Part shown: in pieces, positions 1 to 5,549 of the stretch
Position numbering within the stretch: the first letter of the stretch is position 1
How the letters are laid out: each line of letters begins with the position of its first letter
Source: Afipia sp.
Lineage (GTDB): Bacteria; Pseudomonadota; Alphaproteobacteria; Rhizobiales; Xanthobacteraceae
Length of the DNA stretch: 6,808 bases
NCBI GenBank assembly: GCA_020056155.1
Contig: JAGVII010000358.1
Span: 1-6,808, forward strand
Direction of reading: 5' to 3'
Made by a program: the position numbers and the translations under genes
Notes under the pieces: model-generated
Told to the model about the DNA's origin: nothing
Database searches by the model: none
The model's input: the letters and a program-made list of their open reading frames with translations, nothing else

Positions 1-1537
1 AGGTGCCAGACAACGGCAGGTCCGACCAGCGCATATCCGCGCTGATGTGGAACAGCGCGATCAAACCCTTGTCACGATGTTCGCCGGTCACCAGCGGCGT
101 GCCGTCGGCGAGTAAGGCCCAGCTTCGCGCGGCGAGCCCCGGATCGGGTTCGGCCAGCACCTGACGGGTCACGGTGATGTCTTTCGGGACGGCGAGACCC
201 GCGAACGGTCCGTCGGCGGCGAAGGACGCCAGCGGCTGTGGTTTCTCCCAGGTGAGGCTGCCCCCCAGGCTGCGTCCGCCGCGCCGCAGTTTCACCGGCA
301 CCAGATCGTCGTCGCCTGCGGCAAGGCGCGGTCCGGCAAAGCGCACCAGCACCCCGCCCTGCCTGATCCATGTGTTGAGCCGGTCGCGGATCTCTGGCGA
401 CAAGGTGCCGACGTCCGCAAGCACGATCATCGGCAGCTTCTGGTCGAGAAACTGTCCGATCGCTACCGCAGGCGAGCCGCGCTCGCCGAGCCGTACGTCG
501 GCAAACGGCCCCAGCGCACGCGTGAGATAAAATGTCGAGGCCAGCAGTGGTTGTGCGGTATCGCTGGTCGCGCCCGAGACGATGCCGATGGCGCGGCGGC
601 GCCAGCGCTTGTCGAGCAGTTGGACCGCGCCGGCCGATCGCTCGCCGGAGACTTCGAGACGCGTGATGTCGTTGCGCAGTTCCACCGGCAGGTCGAAACT
701 CGCTTCGGTTTCGCGATCCTGCACACCGAACGCGAATTTTGCCTCGCCGATCGGCGAGCCTTTCTGGTCCAGCGCGCGGACAAGCCCTGTGTCGCCGCCG
801 CCGCCATTGGCGCGCAGCACCTTCACGGTCATCTTTGCCGCTGCGTTCTCCGCCGCGACCAGCGCATGCGCGGGCGGGGTACCGCCTTCGAAAATCGTCA
901 GTGTGCGATCCTGTATGGTTTTCGCGAGACCTGCGGTGAACTCGCTGCCGCGTCCGGTATCGATGCCGTCGCTGAGCCAGACGATTTCACCATCGCCGGT
1001 CTTGGCGAGAAAACGCGCCAGCGCCGGCAGCGTCTCGACGCGCTCGACGGCGTAGGGTTTCGGCGCAAGCTGGCGCAGCGCCACCCGCGCGGTGCCCGCA
1101 GGAATCAGCGTGATGTCGCGGGTCGTGTCCGACAGCGGAACGAGCGCGACGGCGCGCCGGTCGGCCTCCGCGTTGGAGATCAGTTCGTCGGCGGTCTTGA
1201 TGCGCGCGTCCCAGTTGGACGCAGCGCTCCAGCCGTCATCGAGCAGCAGCACCAGCGGCGCGCTGGAGCGGGTCACGCCTTCGCCCGGATTCCAGATCGG
1301 ACCGGCGGCGGCCAGAATCACCAATGCTGCGGCGAGCAGGCGCAACAGCGTCAGCCACCACGGTGTGCGCGATGGTGTTTCTTCCCTCGGCACGATGTCG
1401 AACAGCAGCCGCGTCGGCGGAAAATCGACGCGTCGCGGGCGCGGCGGCATCACGCGCAACAGCCACCACAGCGCCGGCAGGCTCAACAGACCCATCAGCA
1501 ACCATGGTTCAGCAAATGAGAGCGGCAGGCCCATCAT
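1..1537 (-). CDS. BatA-like membrane protein with altered VWA-like domain (DUF4159-type), C-terminus cut by window edge
   Basis: The minus frame is open without a stop from 1537 to the left edge, giving 512 residues of a larger protein. Residues about 11-30 (PWLLMGLLSLPALWWLL) and about 60-82 (PWWLTLLRLLAAALVILAAAG) are two membrane helices joined by an Arg/Pro-rich loop, the layout of the BatA/'aerotolerance' N-terminal domain. A VWA-like domain follows (about 93-210). Its metal site reads LLLDDGWSAAS (D100-x-G102-x-S104) instead of DxSxS, although WLSDG (187-191) is kept. A beta-rich stretch comes next, then a Rossmann/GATase1-like segment near 340-405 (MIVLADVG, WIRQGGVLVRFAGPRL). Proteins of this layout usually end in a DUF4159 domain, which would lie outside the window; that part is inference. 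Two in-frame ATGs (1537, 1534) are possible. The first overlaps the DUF58 stop as ATGA, suggesting translational coupling. It probably works with the upstream MoxR and DUF58 proteins at the inner membrane; its substrate is unknown. Confidence 0.85.
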   Translation of the reverse strand, partial: MMGLPLSFAEPWLLMGLLSLPALWWLLRVMPPRPRRVDFPPTRLLFDIVPREETPSRTPWWLTLLRLLAAALVILAAAGPIWNPGEGVTRSSAPLVLLLDDGWSAASNWDARIKTADELISNAEADRRAVALVPLSDTTRDITLIPAGTARVALRQLAPKPYAVERVETLPALARFLAKTGDGEIVWLSDGIDTGRGSEFTAGLAKTIQDRTLTIFEGGTPPAHALVAAENAAAKMTVKVLRANGGGGDTGLVRALDQKGSPIGEAKFAFGVQDRETEASFDLPVELRNDITRLEVSGERSAGAVQLLDKRWRRRAIGIVSGATSDTAQPLLASTFYLTRALGPFADVRLGERGSPAVAIGQFLDQKLPMIVLADVGTLSPEIRDRLNTWIRQGGVLVRFAGPRLAAGDDDLVPVKLRRGGRSLGGSLTWEKPQPLASFAADGPFAGLAVPKDITVTRQVLAEPDPGLAARSWALLADGTPLVTGEHRDKGLIALFHISADMRWSDLPLSGT

Positions 1538-2487
1538 GAGCGCGTGCCTGAATTCGACTGTGCGGCACTACGGCTTCGAGGCACCACATGTGCGCCCGCG
1601 CCCATGCGCGCATGAACGGCGAACAGCAATTCCGTCGGCCCCCGATCCGTCCGATGGACGGTAAAGCTCCAGCCGAATTGCTCGGCCTCGGCGCGCAGCG
1701 CAGCTCGGTGATTGGCGACCAGCGCCTGGTATTCAGTCCGCCATCGTTCGGCACGGCCGGCTGTCACGGTGCCAAGCCCTTCGGAATCGACGAACTCGAC
1801 GCGGCCTTTGTAGGGAAAGCTTTCCTCGGCAGGGTCGACCACCTGAACGACATGGCCCCGTGCGCCATTCGCGGCGAGTTGTCCGATTGCCGCGCGGAAT
1901 TCAGCGATCGGGCTCCACAGGTCCGACAGCAGCAGCACTTCGGAGAACGGGGCGGGCGCAAAATTCGGCGGCAGGCTGGGCCGCTCGCCGGAGTCATGCA
2001 CAATCACCTGCGCCATTGTCTCGATGACGTTGCGGTTGGCTGTCGGCCGCATCAGTCCGGGAATTCCGACCCGCTCGCCGCCCTGTACAAGAACCTCCGC
2101 AAGTGCGAACGCCACGACCAGAGACCGGTCGAGCTTGCTCCAGTCGGTGAGATGCGAATTGAAATCCATCGACGGCGATCGGTCGATCCAGAACCAGATC
2201 GTATGCGACGATTCCCATTCGCGTTCGCGGACATAAAGCTGGTCGTCGCGCGCGGAACGCCGCCAATCCACGTTGTGCGAAGGCTCGCCGTTGACGAAGT
2301 GCCGGTATTGCCAGAAGTTCTCGCCGGAGCCGGCCCGGCGCCGCCCATGCAGGCCATGGATCACAGTCGCTGCGACGCGACGCGCCTCGAGAATCAGACG
2401 CGGCACACGCGCGGCAAGCTTGCGGCTTTTCCCCACCGCTGCCTGGACGGCGCTGTCCTGTCCTCTGCTCACGGGGGCCTGCGCCAT
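1534..2487 (-). CDS. DUF58 family protein with VWA-like fold and intact MIDAS
   Basis: This is a 317-residue protein without membrane helices, so probably cytoplasmic; many DUF58 proteins are longer and carry N-terminal membrane helices. The DUF58 signature is clear at residues 53-92: GSGENFWQYR, then HNVDWRRSARDDQLYVRERE. It leads directly into a VWA-type strand with a complete metal-ion-dependent adhesion site, WIDRSPSM (D102, S104, S106), and a later LLLSDLW strand (D189). Family knowledge: DUF58 proteins are encoded next to MoxR AAA+ ATPases and are taken to be partners or adaptors; no enzymatic activity is assigned. The ATG at 2487 lies 2 nt after the moxR stop. An open extension to 2700 exists, but it runs inside moxR in another frame and has no DUF58 similarity, so I rejected it. 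The Shine-Dalgarno is weak, which fits coupling to moxR. The 3' end overlaps the BatA-like gene by 4 nt. Confidence 0.93.
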   Translation of the reverse strand: MAQAPVSRGQDSAVQAAVGKSRKLAARVPRLILEARRVAATVIHGLHGRRRAGSGENFWQYRHFVNGEPSHNVDWRRSARDDQLYVREREWESSHTIWFWIDRSPSMDFNSHLTDWSKLDRSLVVAFALAEVLVQGGERVGIPGLMRPTANRNVIETMAQVIVHDSGERPSLPPNFAPAPFSEVLLLSDLWSPIAEFRAAIGQLAANGARGHVVQVVDPAEESFPYKGRVEFVDSEGLGTVTAGRAERWRTEYQALVANHRAALRAEAEQFGWSFTVHRTDRGPTELLFAVHARMGAGAHVVPRSRSAAQSNSGTRS

Positions 2488-2489
2488 CG

Positions 2490-3494
2490 TTATCCGATCC
2501 GTGACTTCAATTGCTTGATGATCTCGGGAATGGTTTCGCCCTCGGCGCGCGCCGAGAAGGTCAGCGCCATGCGGTGCTTCAGCACGGGTTCGGCCAGATC
2601 GAGCACGTCGTCGATCGACGGCGCGAGCCGTCCGTCGAGCAGTGCGCGGGCGCGAACCGCCAGCATCAATGCCTGACTGGCGCGCGGTCCCGGTCCCCAT
2701 GCGATCGACTTGCCGATCTCGCCGCCGTCCTCACCGGGACGCGCAGACCTGACGAGCGACAGAATTGCCTCGACCACGGAATCGCCGACCGGCAGACGGC
2801 GCACAAGCCGCTGCGCGGTGATCAGCGTTTCGGTGGTCATCGCCGCTTTTGCGACGGCCTGATCTGCGCCGGTGGTATCGAACAGGATTTTGCGCTCGGC
2901 GTCGCGGTCCGGATATTCGACGTCAATCTCCATCAGGAAACGGTCGAGCTGCGCTTCCGGCAATGGATAGGTGCCTTCCTGCTCCAGCGGGTTCTGTGTA
3001 GCCAGCACATGGAACGGCACTGGCAGATCGTGCCGCGCGCCGGCCACCGTGATGTGCTGCTCCTGCATCGCCTGCAACAGCGCCGACTGCGTGCGCGGGC
3101 TGGCGCGGTTGATTTCGTCCGCCATCAGCAGTTGCGCGAACACCGGTCCCGCGATGAAGCGGAACGAGCGCTTGCCGCTGGCGCTTTCATCCAGCACCTC
3201 GGCGCCGAGAATGTCCGACGGCATCAGATCCGGCGTGAATTGCACCCGCTTGGCATCGAGGCCGAGCGTGATGCCAAGCGTCTCGACCAGTTTGGTCTTC
3301 GCCAGACCGGGAACGCCGATCAGCAGGGCGTGTCCGCCGGACAGGATCGTTACCAGCGCATTTTCGACCACGCGTTCCTGTCCGAAGATGACGGTCGAGA
3401 CCGCCTCGCGGGCGGCGCGGATGTTCCCCGCGATCTGCTCGGCCGAGCGTACGATCACGTCTTCCAGTTTCTCGACACCTTCTGCGCCAGCCAT
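2490..3494 (-). CDS. MoxR family AAA+ ATPase
   Basis: This 334-residue protein has the usual length and all core motifs of MoxR ATPases: Walker A GVPGLAKT (60-67), Walker B LLMADEINR (122-130, with D126 and E127), sensor 1 ATQNP (165-169, N168), the EAQLDRF segment (180-186, R185 a likely arginine finger) and sensor 2 GPGPRAS (267-273, R271). A C-terminal helical lid follows. MoxR proteins are ATP-driven chaperone-like machines that often help mature metalloenzymes or cell-surface complexes together with VWA proteins; here the two downstream genes are the expected partners. The client cannot be told from the sequence. The ATG at 3494 is chosen because an AAGGAG lies 8 nt upstream and because the family N-terminus begins near there. 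The frame stays open 102 codons further upstream, but only through non-coding palindromic DNA. It is the first gene of the left operon. The family is often labelled moxR, but subfamily membership is not resolved, so no symbol is given. Confidence 0.96.
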   Translation of the reverse strand: MAGAEGVEKLEDVIVRSAEQIAGNIRAAREAVSTVIFGQERVVENALVTILSGGHALLIGVPGLAKTKLVETLGITLGLDAKRVQFTPDLMPSDILGAEVLDESASGKRSFRFIAGPVFAQLLMADEINRASPRTQSALLQAMQEQHITVAGARHDLPVPFHVLATQNPLEQEGTYPLPEAQLDRFLMEIDVEYPDRDAERKILFDTTGADQAVAKAAMTTETLITAQRLVRRLPVGDSVVEAILSLVRSARPGEDGGEIGKSIAWGPGPRASQALMLAVRARALLDGRLAPSIDDVLDLAEPVLKHRMALTFSARAEGETIPEIIKQLKSRIG

Positions 3495-3502
3495 ATTGAT
3501 CG

Positions 3503-3508
3503 CTCCTT
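3503..3508 (-). promoter_or_regulatory. Shine-Dalgarno of the MoxR gene
   Basis: On the minus strand this reads AAGGAG, a near-perfect anti-16S match, with 8 nt before the ATG at 3494. It fixes the start of the ATPase over the much longer open frame upstream. It is the only strong ribosome binding site in the left operon; the two downstream genes have weak ones and rely on close packing. Confidence 0.8.
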
Positions 3509-3599
3509 GCGTGGACCGCACGATTCCGTTTCGGGTTCCGCGGGGACTCAAAGCCAAGTCTTCAGACCGCGGGCCTATGCTAAACCCGCACAAAGGCCA

Positions 3600-3619
3600 A
3601 TGTATTCTCTTATGTATTC
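3600..3619. repeat. Two direct copies of ATGTATTC, 12-bp period
   Basis: ATGTATTC occurs at 3600-3607 and again at 3612-3619, separated by TCTT. On the minus strand, facing moxR, it reads GAATACAT twice, about 105-125 nt upstream of the moxR ATG. It could be a tandem operator or an AT-rich promoter element (TACATA/TACATT resemble -10 boxes). The 12-bp period does not place the two copies exactly on one helical face, and chance is not excluded. Confidence 0.4.
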
Positions 3620-3628
3620 GCCCATCTA

Positions 3629-3697
3629 GTGTCCCGAATCCGAAGTTTGCTTTCCTTGCAGCACGTTCCGAAGCGAACTTCGGATTCGGAAGGACAC
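3629..3697. repeat. Imperfect palindrome 1 (hairpin-forming intergenic repeat)
   Basis: The arm at 3636-3652 (GAATCCGAAGTTTGCTT) pairs with 3671-3687 at 16 of 17 positions; the exception is T3648 opposite G3675, a wobble in RNA. C3635 pairs with G3688. After a 3-nt bulge (3689-3691) the outer GTGTCC (3629-3634) pairs with GGACAC (3692-3697). The loop is 18 nt (3653-3670). Because it is a palindrome, it encodes similar residues on both strands (PNPKFA...ANFGFG), which explains open frames crossing it. I recall similar GAATCCGAAGTTCGC sequences scattered between genes in Bradyrhizobium-type genomes, but this is unverified. It could be a dispersed MITE/REP-like element or a bidirectional RNA structure. 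Confidence 0.8.
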
Positions 3698-3713
3698 CAG
3701 AACAACTAGTTCT

Positions 3714-3788
3714 AGTGTGGTTTTGGTTCGCAAGTCCGCAGATGAGATGCCCCCGGATAAATGATGCGGGCTTGCGAACCACCACACT
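3714..3788. repeat. Imperfect palindrome 2 (hairpin-forming intergenic repeat)
   Basis: GGTTCGCAAGTCCGC (3725-3739) pairs with GCGGGCTTGCGAACC (3766-3780) at 14 of 15 positions; the exception is T3735 opposite G3770, again a wobble in RNA. Outside it, AGTGTGG (3714-3720) pairs with CCACACT (3782-3788), with three unpaired extra T on the left side. The loop is 26 nt (3740-3765). The core sequence is unrelated to palindrome 1, but the architecture is the same, and both start with the 8-mer TCTAGTGT (3625-3632 and 3711-3718). No run of T follows either arm, so it is not a standard intrinsic terminator. It is likely a dispersed intergenic repeat; copies elsewhere cannot be seen from here. Confidence 0.78.
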
Positions 3789-3817
3789 GGCTGTCCCCAC
3801 ATTAGCGGGTGGGGGGC

Positions 3818-3846
3818 TTGAAACTCATCACGATGTGGCGAGTAAT
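3818..3846 (+). promoter_or_regulatory. Candidate sigma70-type promoter of the DUF1285–cca operon
   Basis: TTGAAA (3818-3823, 5 of 6 to TTGACA) is followed by a 17-nt spacer and AGTAAT (3841-3846, 4 of 6 to TATAAT). It lies just downstream of the second palindrome and would give a leader of about 120 nt before the ATG at 3972. The -10 match is poor and alphaproteobacterial promoters are variable, so this is only the best candidate seen. Confidence 0.3.
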
Positions 3847-3971
3847 CGCACCAGACGCTGGGACGATGTGTTGGTTGTTGTCATCCGGTCTCGATCCTCG
3901 GTCTCACGGCTTTCCGGTTCTTGTTGTGCACCATTCGTGCCAAACAGAAGCGTCAACGGTCAGGGCAAACA

Positions 3972-4580
3972 ATGGCGAACCAAGGGCAGAAACAGGAACC
4001 GAATCAGGTCCAGCGTCTGGACGGACTGACCCAGGCTGCGCGCGGTGCTGCGACAAAAGGTCTGCCGCCGGTCCATTTGTGGAATCCGCCGTTCTGCGGC
4101 GATCTCGACATGCGGATCGCGAGCGACGGCACATGGTTTTATCTCGGCACGCCGATCGGGCGGCCTGCACTGGTGAAGCTGTTTTCCACAATTCTCAAGC
4201 GCGAGGACGGCAAGTACTTTCTGGTCACGCCGGTGGAAAAAGTCGGCATTCGTGTCGATGACGCACCGTTTCTCGCCGTGGAAATGGCGCAGGACAGCGA
4301 CGGCGCGGCGCGGACGTTGAGTTTCCGCACCAATGTCGACGAATGGGTGCCATGCGATAGCGCCCACCGGCTGCGTTTCGAAGCCGGCGCCGACGGCGGG
4401 CTAACGCCATACCTCCATGTGCGTGCGGATTTGTGGGCAAAAGTCACACGCGCGCTCTATTATGATCTGGTCGAGATGGGCGAAATTCGCACCGTCGATG
4501 GCCGCGAGATGTTCGGGGTCATGTCCGGCGGTGAATTCTTCTCGATGGCGGACGCCGCGCAGGCGCGCGACCCTGTTTGA
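3972..4580 (+). CDS. DUF1285 domain-containing protein
   Basis: This 202-residue protein is recognised by its family pattern: LWNPPFCGDLDMRIASDGTW near residues 36-55, then FYLGTPIGRPALVKLFSTIL, REDGKYFLVTPVEK, and IRVDDAPFLAVEM around residue 100. The second half is a further beta-rich region. It has no signal peptide or membrane helix and is probably cytoplasmic. Family knowledge: DUF1285 (PF06938) proteins have crystal structures showing repeated structural motifs and a suggested, unproven signalling role; there is no known reaction. The ATG at 3972 is preferred over an upstream in-frame TTG at 3921 because AGGG lies 6 nt upstream and the extra 17 residues are basic and unfamily-like. The first 30 residues are Gln-rich and probably disordered. 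It is first in the right-hand operon, 16 nt before the CoA pyrophosphatase. Confidence 0.93.
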   Translation: MANQGQKQEPNQVQRLDGLTQAARGAATKGLPPVHLWNPPFCGDLDMRIASDGTWFYLGTPIGRPALVKLFSTILKREDGKYFLVTPVEKVGIRVDDAPFLAVEMAQDSDGAARTLSFRTNVDEWVPCDSAHRLRFEAGADGGLTPYLHVRADLWAKVTRALYYDLVEMGEIRTVDGREMFGVMSGGEFFSMADAAQARDPV

Positions 4581-4584
4581 CGAA

Positions 4585-4590
4585 AGAGGA
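4585..4590 (+). promoter_or_regulatory. Shine-Dalgarno supporting a TTG start
   Basis: AGAGGA lies in the 16-nt gap after the DUF1285 stop, with 6 nt before TTG at 4597. No in-frame ATG or GTG occurs nearby. The next in-frame ATG lies near 4768 and would remove the N-terminal 57 residues before the NUDIX fold. The site therefore decides the start of the CoA pyrophosphatase. Confidence 0.65.
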
Positions 4591-4596
4591 TTTGGG

Positions 4597-5289
4597 TTGA
4601 CGAAAACTGTTTTGAAGGACGCGGTCCCTGCCAGCATCGCGGCAGCGGCCGAGATCACGACGGGCGAATTCTTTCGCCGGTCGCGCGAACGCCTGAATTT
4701 CGATGTGCCGCCGGGGCTGACCGACGCCGCCGTTCTGGCGCCGACCGGCGATTTCGGAACCGATGCGATGCTGCAGATCATCGCGAAGGAGCGTCCGGTG
4801 CGTCCGGCGGCCGTTCTCGTTCCGATCGTGGAGCGGGATGTGCCGACGGTGCTGCTGACCAAGCGCGCCGAACATCTCAACGAGCACGCCGGTCAGGTTT
4901 CGTTTCCCGGCGGCAAGATCGATCCGACCGATGCTTCGCCGATGGACGCGGCGCTGCGCGAAGCCGACGAGGAGATCGGGCTCAAGCGGGATTTCATCGA
5001 ACCGATCGGCTACCTTGACGTGTATGCGACCGGCTTCGGATTCCGCATCCTGCCGACGCTGGCGCGCGTGCGGCCGGGGTTTGAACTCACGATCAACGCC
5101 GATGAAGTCGATGCCGCATTCGAGGTGCCGCTGGCGTTCCTGATGGACCCGGTCAATCACAAGCTCGGCAGCAGGGAATTTCGCGGCATGCAGCGCTCGT
5201 TTTATGAGATGCCGTTCGAGTCGCATTACATCTGGGGCGCGACCGCTGGCATGCTTCGCGCGATGTATGAGCGGATCTGTCTTTCATGA
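4597..5289 (+). CDS. CoA pyrophosphatase (NUDIX hydrolase)
   Basis: The protein has 230 residues from a TTG start. It carries the CoA-diphosphatase signature LLTKRAEHLNEHAGQVSFPG (86-105) running straight into a NUDIX box, GGKIDPTDASPMDAALREADEEIGL (105-129 region). This has the one-residue insertion and Asp in place of the first Glu that are typical of the NudL/PCD1-type CoA hydrolases. R121, E122, E125 and E126 are the expected Mg2+/Mn2+ ligands and catalytic residues. The family cleaves CoA and its oxidised or acyl forms to 3',5'-ADP and (acyl-)4'-phosphopantetheine, recycling or limiting CoA in the cytosol. The N-terminal 65 residues hold a helical lead-in (GEFFRRSRERLNF). An open frame reaches back to 4417 inside the DUF1285 gene, but that part is out-of-frame shadow. 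The stop overlaps the DUF6111 start by 4 nt (ATGA). The substrate assignment is strong by signature, but other nucleotides are possible. Confidence 0.94.
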   Translation: MTKTVLKDAVPASIAAAAEITTGEFFRRSRERLNFDVPPGLTDAAVLAPTGDFGTDAMLQIIAKERPVRPAAVLVPIVERDVPTVLLTKRAEHLNEHAGQVSFPGGKIDPTDASPMDAALREADEEIGLKRDFIEPIGYLDVYATGFGFRILPTLARVRPGFELTINADEVDAAFEVPLAFLMDPVNHKLGSREFRGMQRSFYEMPFESHYIWGATAGMLRAMYERICLS

Positions 5290-5549
5290 TCCGTCCCGTT
5301 CTCACCGAGCTCGCAATCTTCCTCATTCCTTTCGCGGTCTATGCGGCGTTTCTTCTGGCAAGCCGCTCGGGGGTCTGGGTCAGGTCGTCGTGGCCGCTGC
5401 ATGTCGTCGCCAGGCTGGCGGTGGCGGCGTTCGTGCTGGTGATCATCAGTCTGGTGCTGCTGGCGCATTTTTCCGGCGCGCCGCCGGGCTCGACCTATAC
5501 GCCCGCGCGTGTTGAGGACGGCAAGCTGATCCGGGGGTCCGAGAAATGA
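5286..5549 (+). CDS. DUF6111 family small membrane protein
   Basis: This 87-residue protein has two hydrophobic helices: about 4-25 (PVLTELAIFLIPFAVYAAFLLA) and about 41-61 (VARLAVAAFVLVIISLVLLA). An Arg/Trp-bearing loop separates them, and a polar C-terminal tail follows (about 25 residues, with Pro/Gly near its start and charged residues towards the end). I recognise it as the alphaproteobacterial DUF6111 family, found between the NUDIX gene and cca; no function is known. It is probably an inner-membrane protein with two spans. ATGA overlaps join it to both neighbours (5286-5289 and 5546-5549), so its translation is tied to the flanking genes. The ribosome binding site is weak. It may simply ride in the operon, or it may tether a partner to the membrane; nothing in the sequence decides this. 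Confidence 0.85.
   Translation: MIRPVLTELAIFLIPFAVYAAFLLASRSGVWVRSSWPLHVVARLAVAAFVLVIISLVLLAHFSGAPPGSTYTPARVEDGKLIRGSEK

Larger units (their letters stand above)
3495..3971. other. Divergent intergenic region between the two operons
   Basis: About 477 bp without a credible gene. Open frames cross it on both strands, but they translate into palindrome-derived residues with no family likeness and lack good ribosome binding sites. It must carry the promoters of both operons. Reading from left to right it holds the moxR Shine-Dalgarno, about 90 bp with no clear promoter match, a direct repeat of ATGTATTC, two large imperfect palindromes, a short CCCCAC/GTGGGG hairpin (3795-3814), a weak rightward promoter candidate, and about 120 bp of likely 5' leader for the DUF1285 operon. 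It is visibly richer in A/T than the genes, mainly around 3590-3770. Confidence 0.75.

Noticed and set aside
2488..2700. Upstream extension of the DUF58 protein
   Set aside because: The extra 71 codons lie within moxR in another frame, are Arg-rich and carry no DUF58 similarity. The ATG at 2487 directly follows the moxR stop, as expected for a coupled operon.
551..3629. Three long plus-strand open frames (551-1519, 1588-2676, 2511-3629) opposite the left operon
   Set aside because: They mirror the minus-strand genes, have Arg/Gln/His/Pro-rich composition typical of antisense shadows in GC-rich DNA, and show no domains. The minus strand carries textbook MoxR and DUF58 motifs.
3629..3788. CRISPR array or riboswitch
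   Set aside because: The repeats are two different palindromes rather than direct repeats with spacers, and there are no cas genes. They lie upstream of the likely promoter rather than in the leader, and match no riboswitch core I know.
3495..3800. 102-codon N-terminal extension of the MoxR ATPase
   Set aside because: It runs through both palindromes and encodes no family sequence. A strong AAGGAG sits 8 nt before the internal ATG at 3494, matching the usual length of the family.
3795..3814. CCCCAC/GTGGGG hairpin as an intrinsic terminator
   Set aside because: The stem is only 6 bp and is followed by G and mixed bases rather than a T-tract, on either strand.
3809..4261. Plus-strand open frame of 150 codons starting in the intergenic region
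   Set aside because: It lies mostly over the DUF1285 gene in another frame, has no recognisable domain and shows shadow-like composition.
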